In this document: piece after piece, positions 24,335-37,474 of the stretch
Numbering within the stretch: the stretch's first letter is position 1
Layout of the letters: each line of letters opens with the position of its first letter
NCBI GenBank assembly: GCA_038373865.1
Contig: JAXGGA010004474.1
Coordinates: 1 to 64,000 of the forward strand
Length of the DNA: 64,000 bases
DNA from: Uloborus plumipes
Lineage: Eukaryota > Arthropoda > Arachnida > Araneae > Uloboridae
Direction of reading: 5' to 3'
Notes under the pieces: model-generated
Database searches by the model: none
What the model was told of the DNA's origin: nothing
The model's input: the letters and a program-made list of their open reading frames with translations, nothing else
Translations under genes and position numbers: made by a program

Positions 24335-25823
24335 AGGGTGATTCCACGGCCACGTGTGGGACAATCAGACGAAATTTTCACTAACATTCATGTATGTATA
24401 CGAATAATTTATGGCTACAAGTTAAAAATTTTTGAACCTGGGGAAAGTACATTGTGCATGTGATTTGAGAAGCAAAAAAAAATTTCCTGATATATTTTTA
24501 ATTGGTGTTTTTCATTAAAGTATTACTGTCACGTGTGGGACAAGCGTTCGGACGTCAGTTTTTACACTTCACAACTCTAGTGAAAATTCCTGCGAATCTG
24601 TTATATTCTGGCAGCTCCAAATTTCTGGACATACAGTACGGTGTCCTACTAATAATGTTTTGCAGTGTTAGCTTTAAAAAATAAACATATACTGCATTTG
24701 TAGCTAGTTTAGTAACTGTCACGTGTGGGACATCTTGCGATTTTCACCTTATTGTATGAATGAAAACTGTTACTAATTAATGTGTAAATCTCAATTTATT
24801 GTCCAAACCGGAAAATATCTACTTTTATAAGAAAAAAAACATTAAAAAATATTTGTAAATCAAAATGTCATTAAGTAATATACAGAAAGATCAAATTTTA
24901 ACAAAGTAAAGAACGCAAAGTAAATATCAGCAGGTGTTTCACTGATAGTCTTGATGTGTACAGTCAAGTTTCATTGACTCTAAGTCCTAAGGGACCGGCT
25001 TAAAGTTTCGAGTTATTGGAAGTTCGAGCTATAGGACGTCTCTAGTCTTTTGAGAGGTTTGAGAACCAATAAAAACTTCGAGACGAAAGAATATTCAAGT
25101 TATGAGGCCTCGAGTTAACAAGACTTGACTGTAGTTAAGAATAATTTTTCAGTTTTTTGAGTGTTAAAATGCCTTCAAAGATGGCCGACACCAGCTGAAT
25201 AATTGGGAGTAGTAACATGCTTTTTTAAAAGTAAGTTTACTGTGGTTTTAGATCAATTTGGATATTTCTACTGTTTTATTTTGAAAAAGAGTGAATGTTT
25301 TTTCCTCTTATGCATTATTTTAAGGATTTCCCTGCAGTAATATTTACATCCTTTTAAAAACTGCAATACTAAACAAATACATAGATACCCAGATCGATAC
25401 CGCCAAGCTTATAACCCCCCCCCCCCTTTTCTTGTGTCGGGGATTTAAAGTACCTCTACATACTAAACAAAAGATAGCACATAAAAAAATCAATAATAAT
25501 CATGTTTTGTTGCTCAGAACTAGTTTTGTTTAAAATATCCTGAGCGTCGCTTCACGTGTGGGACAACTTTGATTACCTTATAACTAATTGCTAAATTGGA
25601 AATTTTTTCAAATGGTTTTCAGAAATGCTTACACATATTATGGTTAACTTTCAATCTGTAATCATTTTCAGTTTCTAGTTTAGCAGTAATTTTAAAATAT
25701 ACATCTTTTATGTCACGTGTGGGACATCAATTTACGTTAACTTTAACATGTAATAAAACAACTTGTACTGCAGTAAAATACTGAAAATGAGGCATAAAAT
25801 TAAAAAGACACTCACCCTTTCTT
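24335..25823. mobile_element. Non-autonomous element with five direct CACGTGTGGGAC motifs
   Basis: The motif CACGTGTGGGACA, usually preceded by GT, occurs five times in the same orientation, with CACGTG starting at 24351, 24530, 24720, 25553 and 25714. The first copy sits 16 bases inside a terminus-like AAGGGTGATTCC; the inverted right limit reads AAAGGGTGAGT near 25823, an imperfect 8-9 bp inverted repeat. No protein is encoded. The gap between copies three and four contains a separate nested element (24961-25131). Boundaries are approximate; the motif array is certain. Confidence 0.55.
24961..25131. mobile_element. 171-bp pogo/Tigger-like miniature element
   Basis: It begins CAGTCAAGTTTC and ends with the inverse AAGACTTGACTG, with TA on both sides (24959-24960 and 25132-25133). 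Inside are the repeated phrases 'gagttattggaagttcgagcta' style typical of pogo/Tigger-derived miniature elements. There is no coding sequence. It is nested between the third and fourth CACGTG motifs of the surrounding element, so it inserted later. Confidence 0.7.
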
Positions 25824-26016
25824 AAAATAAAAAAATCAGAAATATCCGACTTAATATGAAAACAAAGTAAAAGCGCAATGAAACGAGCATGCTTTTACTC
25901 TACAGCATTCAGCTATTGTCAGCCATCTTTGAAGCCCTGTTTCCACTCAAAAAACAAAAATACCTATATATTTCAAATTAAATATACTATAGTTAACTAT
26001 ACTTTTCAAATTAAAT

Positions 26017-27562
26017 ATTGGGCTACGCGTTATTAGTCTACTTTGGCTTTAGTTTAGACATTCCGAATGCGCCAGTGTTTCATCTAACGCACCTTTCATC
26101 TTCATTCTAATCGTTTTGATAAATAAATTTTCAAAATAAATTCTGCAGAAATATGGATGCATGAGTTATTGTAAGCATGTTTAAATTACTGTATTGCCGA
26201 CTCTAAATTACATTCAATTAAGATAACTATTTTACGAGCTATATAATTCCAAGCAGCTGCAGCATTTTTCCCGCAATTCTGTTTCGCTTTCTCCCCCTTT
26301 TTTAAACCCTTTATACCCTGAAAAAATGTGTAAATGAGTTTTATTGCAATGTTTTTTTTTTGCTTTTCTTGGTTAAAAATACAACAAATAACGTATGTGT
26401 ATAGAGTATAAAAATGTGACAATCAGTAAGGATTAGACTCTAAAACCTGTACTAATTACTTTAAGAAAACAGTTTCCGATCGCTGACACCAGCTATCGGC
26501 GCCTCAGCAAAATACAGGGAATGGTACTTTCAAATACAAGCTGGATTCCAGCCACATTGAATTCATAGTACTAAATTAATTTAGAAAGTGAATTTAGTAT
26601 TGTTTTCTAAATTATTTCTGAGCACATTCAGGGCAAAAATGGTTATAGCAAAGGTCGGGACTAGTGGCCGTAACTCGCCAGCGGCGAGTAAAAACATTTT
26701 TTGGCGACCACAAAATGTTATGTTGGTCTCCAAACTGTCGACTTTTTTTTTCATTTAAAAAATACGAAATGCCGATGCATCGGCTGTCGATGGAAGGAAA
26801 ATAGCCACCAGCATCGTCACTGGCGGCTAATGTTATCTTGGAGAAAAAATAGACCCATCTGCATTACAAAACATCTAAATACATAATTTCCATCTATAAA
26901 ATACAATGCAAATTTGTTGGAAGAATTACCAAAGATGACTAAATTTATGATTAATCAGTAGGATAAATGAAATGCTTATTAAACTTAAAGTATGCATGTG
27001 CGTTTGGATTTTGTTTATGTGCATAATGTCTAACTGTTCGGATTTTAAATGAATTATTTAATTTATCAGAAAACGTTTGCATATTCTTTTCTAAGCCTTT
27101 TTATTTTGTATACAGTAACTTAGTTATGATATAATGTAGTGTGTAATGTAATGCAACTATATGCAGAATGAAGAGGAGTGGGATTAGTTATGGAATATGG
27201 TTCAAAGTGGACACCAACAACGCCAAAGTGGGTACTAACTTTTTTGAGTTTACTATTCAATGGCAACTATCATTTTTTTAAGTCTCAAGCTCTAGGTGAC
27301 AGAATAAGTTACTGTTGATTTTCCTTTGTAATCTCATTTATCATATCAAGCGTTATTTTTTTCTTTCAACTTTTTGTCAAAAACCGAATTTTCTCTAATA
27401 AAAGTCATAATCGGTTTCCAATTGAAATTCCACCACCAATCTTGGGATTTTCTCATTTTTGTCTTCTAATATTTCAAAATAATATTGCTGCCAATAATTT
27501 CCATACGCTTACGTTTCACGTTCACTAATAATCGGAAGCATACTAATAACGCGTAGCCCAAT
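26017..27562. repeat. Pair of perfect 21-bp inverted repeats 1.5 kb apart
   Basis: ATTGGGCTACGCGTTATTAG on the left (26017) recurs inverted on the right (ending 27562), both unusually GC-containing for this DNA. Outside both ends lies TTTTCAAATTAAAT (26003 and about 27569), which looks like a target duplication of 13-14 bp with a few extra bases on the right. A further diverged pair, TCAAATTAAATATTAGCGTG with TTATTAGTCTCGGAAGC, follows at about 27615-27655. The interior has no recognisable gene. It may be an element of unknown type or a rearranged site. Confidence 0.45.
26640..26860. other. Unclassified moderately GC-rich stretch
   Basis: A short stretch with 'ctcgccagcggcgag', 'ggcgaccacaaaatg' and 'gtcactggcggctaatg' stands out from its A/T-rich surroundings. 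It may be an old coding or repeat fragment; I see no intact frame longer than 61 codons and no known motif. Confidence 0.25.
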
Positions 27563-28458
27563 AATAATTTTCAAATTAAATATTGAAAATTATTATTGAA
27601 AATATTAAATTATTATCAAATTAAATATTAGCGTGTTATTAGTCTCGGAAGCATATTACGTGTTTTTACAATATGCTAATCATAGGAACCATACATACAC
27701 GTGATGTGATGCATGCACACCAGGGCCACAGTTGGTTTAGCATTCTGTTAAAGCCACTTACGCTAACCCCTCAAAAATATTTTCCAAAATAAATGTGAAA
27801 TTCTGATTAAAATTAGTAGTTGTACGTATGCAAAGCAAAATACTAGTTTTAGGACAAGGGAATTCTAGTGAGGAGTAGTAGTTATACATATGTAAAGCGA
27901 AATACTAATTGATACTTGTATTCATTAGCATAACCAATTATAATAATAAGAACAATGCACTCCGATTTATAACTTTCGGTTTAATGAAATGAATGCATTT
28001 TTAACATAACCACTTAACTCAAACTATACCAATAAATAAAAATGGCTTAGTTAAGCTAAGCTTAAAAATATGACTAAAAATTCATTGCTAACATGGTTCA
28101 TTATTTTTTAGGGTAGGGTTTAACAAAAAATCTTTGCTACATTTTTTTTAACTTTCCAACTTATTACTATAATAAATATTTTAGCTTGTTCCATTAGACA
28201 TGGTTTTCGATGAAACATTTGTTTAACGTATACATCTTCGACAGCTATTTGTCTGGTGATGGATGTTTTTTCTTTGATAATATTCTACAGAGTAGTTTGA
28301 AATTTGAGCATTCACATTTTCGGTTTAATTTCAGATGGCTGGGTATTCTCCAGGATTTATATTCCAAGTTGATTTTTGAGAGTTTTTAAAGTTTACTTTA
28401 TGGGGAAAAGAAAACTGATATAGGTGAAAGATACTTAACAGACAAATTATTTTGGCAG

Positions 28459-28965
28459 TTAACCCATTAATGCTTGGCATTTTCTTTTTCAAATATATTT
28501 TGTATACTGGTTACAAAGTGTTTAATGGACAGGAAAAAAAATATCAGGTGAAAAATATTTTTTTTATTAAGAAAAGAAAAATCGTCCTTTAAAAGTTACG
28601 ATAGACCTCAGAGGGTACATACTTTTTTTACTAAAATTTTTTTCTGCCTACATTATAATATTCAAAAAGACATTTTATAAGAAGAAATAAAATCAGCAAT
28701 TAACATAAATTTGGAAGCTGGGAATAACTTTAAAAACTTTTTTTCTTGAGATTGTGAACGATGTCATTTTTGATAAAGATCATATTAAAGCTGCTACAGA
28801 ACACACTTTACAATAGTTATGTGCTGCAATCTGTTAATAACGGACTGAAACAATACCAAGATACTAATTGAACACTATTATTTGGTTGAAGTATTCATTT
28901 TTGGGAAATTCAAAGCCTTATTTGGACCGTCGCTAAAAAGGGACGTTAGGCATTAATGGGTTTAA
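28459..28965 (+). mobile_element. piggyBac-like TTAA element, copy B
   Basis: 507 bp from TTAACCCATTAATGCTTGGC to GCATTAATGGGTTTAA, with TTAA at both ends and terminal inverted repeats of about 14 bp. Near the right end the phrase 'cgctaaaaagggacgtta' recurs in all three copies. It has no coding capacity, so it would depend on a transposase made elsewhere. Copies A (15072, inverted) and C (45222) are the same family. Confidence 0.8.
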
Positions 28966-29450
28966 AAAAATCGTGACGTTAAAAAACGCTGAGACTCTTT
29001 GGTTTAATGAATTTTCGTCATTTAAGTTTTTATTTTGCTGGTTTCAAAGAAAATTTGCAATGGATCACATTTTTTTTTTCAAGCTATAAAGTTGTTAAAA
29101 ATTAACTTCGATTGCCCGTAATTTGTTTTAATATCTTACAGTAGCACTTGAAAATTGACTAGAGTACTGTTAGAAATATTTTAATGAACTATTTCATTCT
29201 TGGTAACATTTTTAGTCTATTACAATAGGAATTGCGCTTTTCCCCAAAAGTGGTGGAAGTATTTTATTAATGGTAAACAGGCATTTGTAAAACCAGGTTT
29301 CCTTTTTTTTCTCTCATTCCAGTCTCCATCATATGTAAAAATATTGTAGTACACCATCTGTTGCGTTGTTAGATCGTAGTGGTTAGATCGAAGAGAGACA
29401 AGAAGTTTCCAACTTCCATGAATATAATTTATTCTCTTGATTATGTAAAC

Positions 29451-29575
29451 ATAATTTCAAACATGTTGCAAAAATTCAATAATAATTTCAAACATGTTGC
29501 AGAGATTCAATGATAATTTCAAACATGTTGCAGAGATTCAATGATAATTTCAAACATGTTGCAGAGATTCAATAA
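29451..29575. repeat. 31-bp minisatellite, four copies
   Basis: Four head-to-tail copies of a 31-bp unit built around 'ataatttcaaacatgttgca'. The last three are almost identical (ending 'gagattcaat'); the first differs at a few bases ('aaaattcaat'). Confidence 0.85.
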
Positions 29576-29599
29576 TTTGTTTTTAATACATAATTTTGC

Positions 29600-30700
29600 G
29601 TTGTGCCATGAAAATAAAATAACCCAAGTTTACAGAGCCTCACGGACAGGACATTTCTTACCAGTTAATCATGTTGATACAAGGTGCATGATGATGACTC
29701 CGTGGCGCAACTCCAGTATTCCATTGGGAGGGGAGCTCTGCCGTGAGCTGTTGACACATTAAATTTAAATCAATCGAATGCCAAATTGGCGAGAAACACA
29801 AGTTTAAATACCCAGAATAGCAACCCAGAGCGGCCTCCGCAATGTGAAGCAAAACAGCCCCGGTTGCCAAGAGCAGAAGGGAATCACCTTTTAGAAAACA
29901 CGCCAACCGTCGCCAAGCTGGGAACTGCGCCAAAACTTGAACTAACGGACATGGCAAACAAAAGAAATTAACTAAAAAACACAATTAACAACATCCGGGG
30001 AAGTCGAAAAACATTGGGCAGAAAAGGTCATCAAAAATTATTCCAATAGTCACACGTACAAGGCATAAAACAAAACATAACATACATTAAATGTCCTAAA
30101 ACACGTACGATGACCAGAGACGCAAAAACAGTGAGAATGCCAAAAACAAACATAAAATAGATAAGATAAACATTCCAACCTTCTCAAAATGTACCCGAGT
30201 ATAATATACAAAATATTACAACAATTCATTACGAAACACAATCATAAACATTATAAAATGACTTAAATTGCGCCGATCATAGAGGTGACGCTAACATAAA
30301 CTGAGCAATTACAATGACTTCCCGGATGAGTAGGAGTATAAATTTAGGTTCAAAAGATAGGCAGAAGATTAATTAATTCAAAAAAGAAAACCAATTATAA
30401 AAATAAAAAGAGGAGAGTTACCCAGAGACGAAAAACCTTCCAAGCACATGGCCAAAACTCTCTGCAGACAACCTGATGCCAAACACAGTTCAGTGCTACA
30501 AATAACGACAAGCGGAAGTCGGAGAAACGGAAAGGAGGAGTACGCGCAGTTCACTGAGCTATATCCGAAACCGGATTGCAGACATAGAAGCAGAAATGGA
30601 TGGAATGGAAACTGCTTGTATCAACACCACACCATCCAAATATTTCGATAAAGCTTTTTTTCCCTAAATTTCAGTTTCATCAAGCCCTGATCAAAAGTAA
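29600..30700 (+). other. Unexplained, less AT-rich tract with possible coding traces
   Basis: Compared with its surroundings this tract is richer in G+C, with blocks such as 29690-29760 and 30430-30620. In the frame of RSSLSYIRNRIADIEAEMDG ... (about 30530-30650) the residues look protein-like and could form a helix, but stops interrupt it upstream and I recognise no family. It may be the edge of a retroelement; no long terminal repeat pair or primer-binding site could be demonstrated. Confidence 0.25.
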
Positions 30701-32580
30701 AAAGTCATCGGAAGCATACATTTATGTCTTAACACAAAACGAAAACAAAGTGAAATGTATCAAACAAAAATAACCTAAAATATGTCTCTCACAACACCAG
30801 TAGAGAAAACAAGTACCTTACAATCCAAGAGAAAAAACGTTTCACACACAATACGTGAAAGTCTGCAGTGGGGAATACGCACATGAGCTGTTAATGTCTC
30901 GATTCCTTGAGTCATGTTAAGAATACAGCTTTTGATATGAATGACAGTTTACATCAAACCAATCATGGGTTTTAATCAGAGCTATCATAAGCCATCGTCA
31001 TTTATTTAATCGGAATTTGCTCCTTTTGTGACAAATGAAGTGGAAACTTATTTGAGACGCTAAAAATTTTACTTGATTTAAATCTTTATTATATAAGATG
31101 TATTGTATGAGAGTACTCAATGCAAGAGCTACTATCACTTTAAATTAAATGCTTTACCTTTTTTTAATTTGACCTAAAGGTCCCATATTTTTTTCCGTAT
31201 TTCAGTATCATACATTCTGTACCTTAATGTAAAGAAATTTTGATGTATCTAGTGGTAGAAAAATTTAAACTTCGCTACAAATATTTTTTTAATGTATTTC
31301 TTTTCGTTTAATAAGGGAGATTAAAAAAATACCATAGAGCTGTGATCTCACTAACTTCAACTTTTATATAAAAAAGGCTAAAGCAGTTCGGTCATGCCAA
31401 TATCATAAAAATTAAAGATTTTGTTTGTTTTTATGTATTTACAGTCCAGGAAGCAGATTTCGTTTTATCAACAAAAAAAAAGGGAAAATAGTGAAAATGG
31501 TGTAAAAACCATTTTGAAACGTTTATAAAACATTTTGCTTGGACTATATGAGATTAAACTTGTGCTATGCGAGAAGTAAAAATATTTCTTTAAGATCACT
31601 ACATAACTTCAGTAACTTTAAAACTCATTTACCTGCTTACAGCTACCAGTTTCTCAGTGTACCTGAGCTTTTTTAAGATAAAAATGCAAAAGGGGAAAAA
31701 AAAAAAAAAACATGGTTGCAAATACTCATAAACTAGCATCACTGATTTAAAATATTTTTAGCCTTAATTTTAGTGAGATATCAGTAACGGAATTTAAAAT
31801 GCTCGTCAACTTATGACATCACCTTCGTCTGATTACTACCATTCCTTTTTTTTTTTGCTTGTTTTTTGTTTTTAGTTATTTTTTTCTTTCGTCGGACCAA
31901 CTAAAGTAGACTCAACTAAAGTAAAAAGAATCACTATGTTTCAACCTTAGATCCTTCTCTTTCTTGTAGGAAAATGAAGATTTAAAAAGCAACTCTTTTT
32001 TGTGTTATTTAAACTATGATAACACCTACACAGTAATTTATAAACTTTTACATTCACCTACTTATATTTTACCAACAGTTTAGTTTCATAAATTGCCAGA
32101 AAGGTGGTAATAGCTTTTTCCACATGGTTCTTTTAAACCAAACTAACCCTAGATGTATAAAGGAAAAACTATCGTAGTATTTATTTAAGAATTTTGTGAG
32201 GTTTGAAAATTAAGCCTTTATACCTGAAAATTAGGTTAAAACATTCAATTAGAACTAAATATCGGTCTGAAGTGTAAACCATTTAATTACTAAATGGAGA
32301 ACTAATTTAACCTTTTATTCTGTAATTACAATAAAATTCGTTAAAAGTAAAACACTAGAAAAAATAATTGTTGCTTACAAAAATCATCAAAAACAATGCA
32401 AAAGCTTAAAAAATTGAAAATATTTTTCTTTCCATTCATTTTTCCAAAATTTCCTTTTAGAAAGAACTTTGCAAACGTTCTTATTAGATTTCATACTGTA
32501 TTTTCATATTGCTTACTTAATGCATAAAGTCATTTAAAAAAAGCATCACTTTTACTTAACAGAGAAAGTATTTTAATCTA
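30701..32580. other. Intergenic AT-rich DNA, no gene recognised
   Basis: Nothing supportable beyond homopolymer tracts. Confidence 0.4.
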
Positions 32581-35240
32581 GGATAGATCGGGCTAAAATG
32601 GACCACTTTTAACAGATTTGAGTGCTTACACTCAAAGTAATGTTTCTTTTACAGTTGTAAGTATACAAACATATTCCTTAGATATTCGTTTTCATAATGC
32701 ACTTAAAGTTAATTATTAGACATACTTTTTTTTTTTTTAATTTTGAAATGGAAAGTAAGACAGTGGACCATTTTTCCCCGCATCCGGGGTAAAATGGACT
32801 ACATGAAATTTTTTTTAATTAAATTAATGAAGTAGTTCTTTAAGAGCAAGAATCTGAGAGTGTTACGCCTGTGATTCATGACGTCTCAGAATATTTCCAA
32901 AAAACTACCAAATAATTATTAGCTTATTAAAAGACGAAATCCAGAATGTTTTGTTCTAAAGTTGAGTTGTTTAGTTTTTATGGATCCCTAAAGGTGAAGG
33001 TGCGGCATCAAAAATTAAGCGGATTTTCAAGACATGGAAGTTGCTGTGAGCCAAAACTTACCAGGAACTGTTAAACTCCAATTTACTTTTTGTATATGGA
33101 ATAAAGAAGGTTCAAACTTTACAACATGAATGGTAAATTTGAGGTAAGTTGTTGCCGTAAGGTCAGTGAAGTCCCTCAAAACAAGGCATTTTTGACGTTT
33201 TTGAGGTCCAAAAACAGCTTGTACATTTCAGTTGTTACGGCAAAAGTAGTGTCGTTTGAAAGACGAGTGTAAGCAATTTAAAATCATATATAAATAACCG
33301 AGGAAAGTTCAACGTGCTTTTAGTTGAGTAAGGCCGAAATATGAAAAATGTCATATCTTCCCGATATTCAAACGGTCATAACGTCCTCTGCCAACAACAT
33401 TTGAAATATTATTTTTTACCAATGTCATACTCTATTTTTTGTCTTAACGGAACAGTTGTCTTTTGAGGCGAAATGGAAACAATTTTTTTACAAAAAATGT
33501 ATTTTTTCCTGTGTATTTTTTGTATTTTTTTTTTTTTTTTACATTTCGCCTCAAAGGACTCAACTCTTCTGTTAAGACAAAGAATAAAGTATGACATTGG
33601 CAAAAAAAAATTTCAATATGTTGTTGGCAGGGGAAGTTATGACCGTTTAAATATCGGGAAAATATGACATTTTTCATATTTCGGCCTTACGTAACTAAAA
33701 GCACGTTGAACTTTCCACGGTTATTTCTACATTATTTTAAAGTGCTTACACTGGTCTTTCAAACGACACTATTGCCATGGCAACTGAAATATACAAGCTG
33801 TTTTTGGACCTCAAAAAAGCTGAAAAACGTCAAAAATGCCTTGTTTTGAGGGACTTCACTGACCTTACGGCAACAACTTACCACCAATTTAATATTCATT
33901 TTGTAAAGTTTTAACCTTCCATATTCCATATGCAAAAAGAAAATTGGAGTTCAACAGCTCCTGGTAAGTGTTTTGACTCACAGCAACTTCCATGTCTTGA
34001 AAATCCGCTTAATTTTTGAAGCCGCACCTTCACTTTAGGAATCCATAAAAACTAAACAACTGAACTTTAGAACGAAATATTCTGGATTTCGTCTTTCAAT
34101 AAAATAATAAACATCTGGTATATTTTCGGAAAAAATCTGAGAGGTCATGAATCACTTCATAATGCTAGGTGTGACAGTTTCTGAATCTTGCTCTTAAAAG
34201 TATAAAACATAATGGACTTTTATTTGTTTATTCATAGCAAATTTATCGAAAAAAAAACATCAAATTATCGAATATTGACATTTAGTAAATTATACCCCGA
34301 AATATTTTTGGCTCACTGAAAGTCTGCTGCTTTCTTGTGACACCATGGAGTCTGAGATACTGCATGATATCACGAAAATCATGGAAAACTTATATTGAAC
34401 CTGCTCAAGAAATTCATCAACCATATTAGGGATGATCAACGCAGTTTGATAAGGTTTTTGCCGCATGAATTATTTTACCTCAATTTATGTATCATATCAA
34501 TCATCCTACAAAAGTTTACAGATATTTTAATTATAATTTGTTGCATAATTAATTTTATTTTTGTATAAAATTTTTATTCAAGATGAACTGAATGAAATAT
34601 AAATAAAAAAAACCTGAATCAATATGTATATGTATCTTTAATAGTCTTTGACGTCTAATTAAAATTAATTTTGCTATTCAAAAGCACAATACGCCTATAA
34701 CAATTTCAAAGATTACGTTGTCTGAATCATTGATTAATTTACTTAGTAAAAATTATAATTATTACTCTATTATTAATTCTGAACTCCACTCATGTGGGCT
34801 ATAGACTAGAAATAATGTACATGGAATCGAGAAATGGGGTAAAAGGGACCATGATTCATTTTACCCCAACTCATGAAGGTCTATTTTACCCCATGTAGAA
34901 GTCTAACAAAAATATCCCCAAAAAACAAGCAAATCTTATATAAAACTAAATTTTTACATCAAAACTTATTCTCTTTTCTTCATTCAAAAATTATTTGAAA
35001 GATATTACTCAATACAATAAAAAGGCAAGATCATATAGCATTACTTTCAACTTAGCTAAATTACTTTTGCACACGACAAATCAACTTTCTAAAACAAAAT
35101 GACTAAATTGTCACCTAGATACATGTTCAGAAAAAAATTTCATGATTATAGTCCTGCCACCTATGTACTAAGATATGAAACATTTGAAGAATGCAATAAT
35201 ATAGTTAACAGGGGGTGGTTCATTTTAACCCAGTCTCCCC
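32581..35240. mobile_element. Pogo-like element with GGGTAAAATGGAC motifs (family P2)
   Basis: The left end GGATAGATCGGGCTAAAATGG and the inverted right end GGGGAGACTGGGTTAAAATG are related inverted repeats, each flanked by TA (32579-32580, 35241-35242). Variants of GGGGTAAAATGGACCA recur inside both ends: about 32590, 32759 (inverted), 32786, 34834, 34850 and 34880 (inverted) and 35218 (inverted). Terminus style, TA target and repeated motif parallel the PHD-bearing families at 5337 and 46483. No transposase remains; the middle is occupied by a foldback (32837-34200). Confidence 0.65.
32837..34200. repeat. 1.36-kb foldback (long inverted repeat), nested
   Basis: Two arms of about 690 bp face each other across a T-rich centre near 33515-33540. 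Matching pairs run the whole length: 'ctttaagagcaagaatct' with its inverse at 34180-34200, 'gacttcactgac' facing 'gtcagtgaagtc', and 'ggcgaaatg' facing 'catttcgcc' next to the centre. Identity is high but not perfect, with small indels. Short frames inside the arms (33409-33677) are mirror-image artefacts. No gene is visible. It lies asymmetrically inside the P2 element and is probably a separate, later structure. Confidence 0.75.
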
Positions 35241-37470
35241 TATATTAACCATCTATGAATGTTTAGTGGATTCACTACTGCAAACATTCAATAATGCCTT
35301 CATACCATTTTTGAATGCTTGTGACTATTTAACGCTAACCGATGCATTAAAGTTTCAAAAGTTTATAAACCTAAAGACAAACCTTACTTGCTTTAGAAAA
35401 CACATTCATCCCTATTTCATGTTGTTATTGTTTTTCTTGAACGACTTCCTATGGAACTAATTACAGTTGTATCTACATAGATAATCGCAAAATTCATTGT
35501 GCTGAATGTTTGATACACGTAAGTGCACAGTTGCCAAAAGCGTAAAAATAATAATTTCAGAAACTGCTTCAACCTTATTCAAAGTGAAACGCCTTAGCAG
35601 ATTTTTTCCGTCTTATTTTAAAGACAACACGTTAGACTGTGTTTAGAAGTCAAGTTGTGAGTTTCGGGTGGCTGGTTTAAAAGCTGCATTGCGTGAAAAT
35701 TACTTCCCAAATTTGTTTTGGCCGGATGACTTGTTAAAAAAATAACGCATTTACTTTATGTGTTTCTAGTTAAAGACTAAATTTCACTACTGGCTTGTTT
35801 TGTTATTAGTATTTTAATTTTGGAAAATTATTATTGTAACAAAGTTTCACTTACGATGATGCATATGTTTACTTTCAAAACACATAAGCACTTAGTAACT
35901 GTGCATGTTAATCATGTAACACGTCCCTCCCTCCCTTCCTTTTTATTGGAGAGAAAGCTTCGCTGATATAAATCTAGAATCTGACAGTTCTATCTCAATG
36001 GTAGTATACTACTTATTAGAGTTATTATCATACTTTATTCTTAAAAATATATTACAAGTTATGAGCAGTACGTCATCATAACATCTTTGTTATTAAGATC
36101 ATAAGCCCGGACTGAATTTTGTTTTAAAATAACGAGTTCACAGAGGATCGGCCATAAGCATACGCCGGTTTTGAATCACGCGGTATGGTGCCGCGTATAG
36201 ATGATTAAAAACCACCTTAATAAATGTAATTATTTGTTCGAAAATTTTTTAGCTTTTATTCACAACAATATAATTGCTTCCACGCCTTTCTACTTGTTTT
36301 TGTAAAAAAAAAATCCAATTTATAACGAAAATAATATTTAGAAGCACACAAAAAAGTTGTTCTTAAAAAAATTGACAAATATGTTTTTATTGGAAGGAAA
36401 AATTTTATATACGTTTTGAAGAATCATTGCTTAAAATTCATTTATTATTACTAATTACAGGTACTATAGGGTTTACTGCACTAATTTAAAACATTTTCAA
36501 CGTTAAATACACGCCATGGAATCAACTAAACTGAATAAAAAAAATCCATTACATTTCCAGCATTTTATTATGAAAAAAAATATCGACTAAAAGAATATCA
36601 CTCGATTTATATCATTGTCACATCGTGAAGCATTTAAACAACTGCTTTAGTATTTTTAACTTTTTTTCTCTATAAGCTTAACTCAGTATGGTTTCATAAA
36701 AATTAATGTAGTTTTTTAACTTTAATGAAAAGTAACAAGTCGAAAAAACACACTCTAGGTATGAATAAAGTACGACAGTAAGCATAAACAATGTAAATCT
36801 ATTGTTTAAAAAATTGTGAATGGAGCAAGGGAGGGGGGGGGGTGTTGCTTTGAAACGAATGAATTGAATGTTTTTGATAAAAGGATTTTATTTTAAAGAA
36901 ACATTTGATAACGCTTTTTATTCAAAAAGGAAGAACAATATACAACTAAGAGAAATATTTAATACAAATGCATAATGAGAAAAGGCATACTTATTTTCAT
37001 TACATCGTTTTGTTAAATATCACATTAATTCTGCTTTTTATATTTTTAATTAACGCTACAACTCTAAAGGCTTAAAAAGAACATCCAAGCATATTTTTAT
37101 GGTAAGAAAGTCGGTCTTTTTTGTGATATATATATTCAAATAAAATATATACTTTAATGATTTAAATTGCAAAGGCTAAATTTTAGATTTTAAATGTGTA
37201 TTTTTTGTAATACACAAGTAATATGTGTATTCAAAATTTTGCAGTTTATGGTTTTTATTTTTTTAAAAATTGATTTGGCTTAAAAAGAACGTACCACACC
37301 CCCTCCCTAAAAAAAAAAAAACATCGAAAACCGCAAACATTATTTTGGAATGCAGAGAATGTTAAGGTTAGCGCTATGACTGATTTGCAACTTCACTTGA
37401 ACTTTTAACAAAAAAGAAAATACAGCTGATTTTAATACCGTAATATATTTTAAAGAAACAGTAGAAGCTT
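35241..37470. other. Intergenic AT-rich DNA, no gene recognised
   Basis: No feature found, apart from a G run near 36832-36842. Confidence 0.4.
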
Positions 37471-37474
37471 ATAT

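Noticed and set aside
24351..25725. A host E-box enhancer cluster
   Set aside because: The CACGTG copies are part of a longer invariant 12-bp motif in an element-like context, and no gene is nearby, so a host regulatory role is not supported.
29600..30900. An LTR retrotransposon
   Set aside because: No matching long terminal repeats, primer-binding site, polypurine tract or reverse-transcriptase motif could be found.
33409..33677. Overlapping frames near the centre of the 1.36-kb foldback
   Set aside because: They are mirror images of one another produced by the inverted repeat and the T-rich centre.
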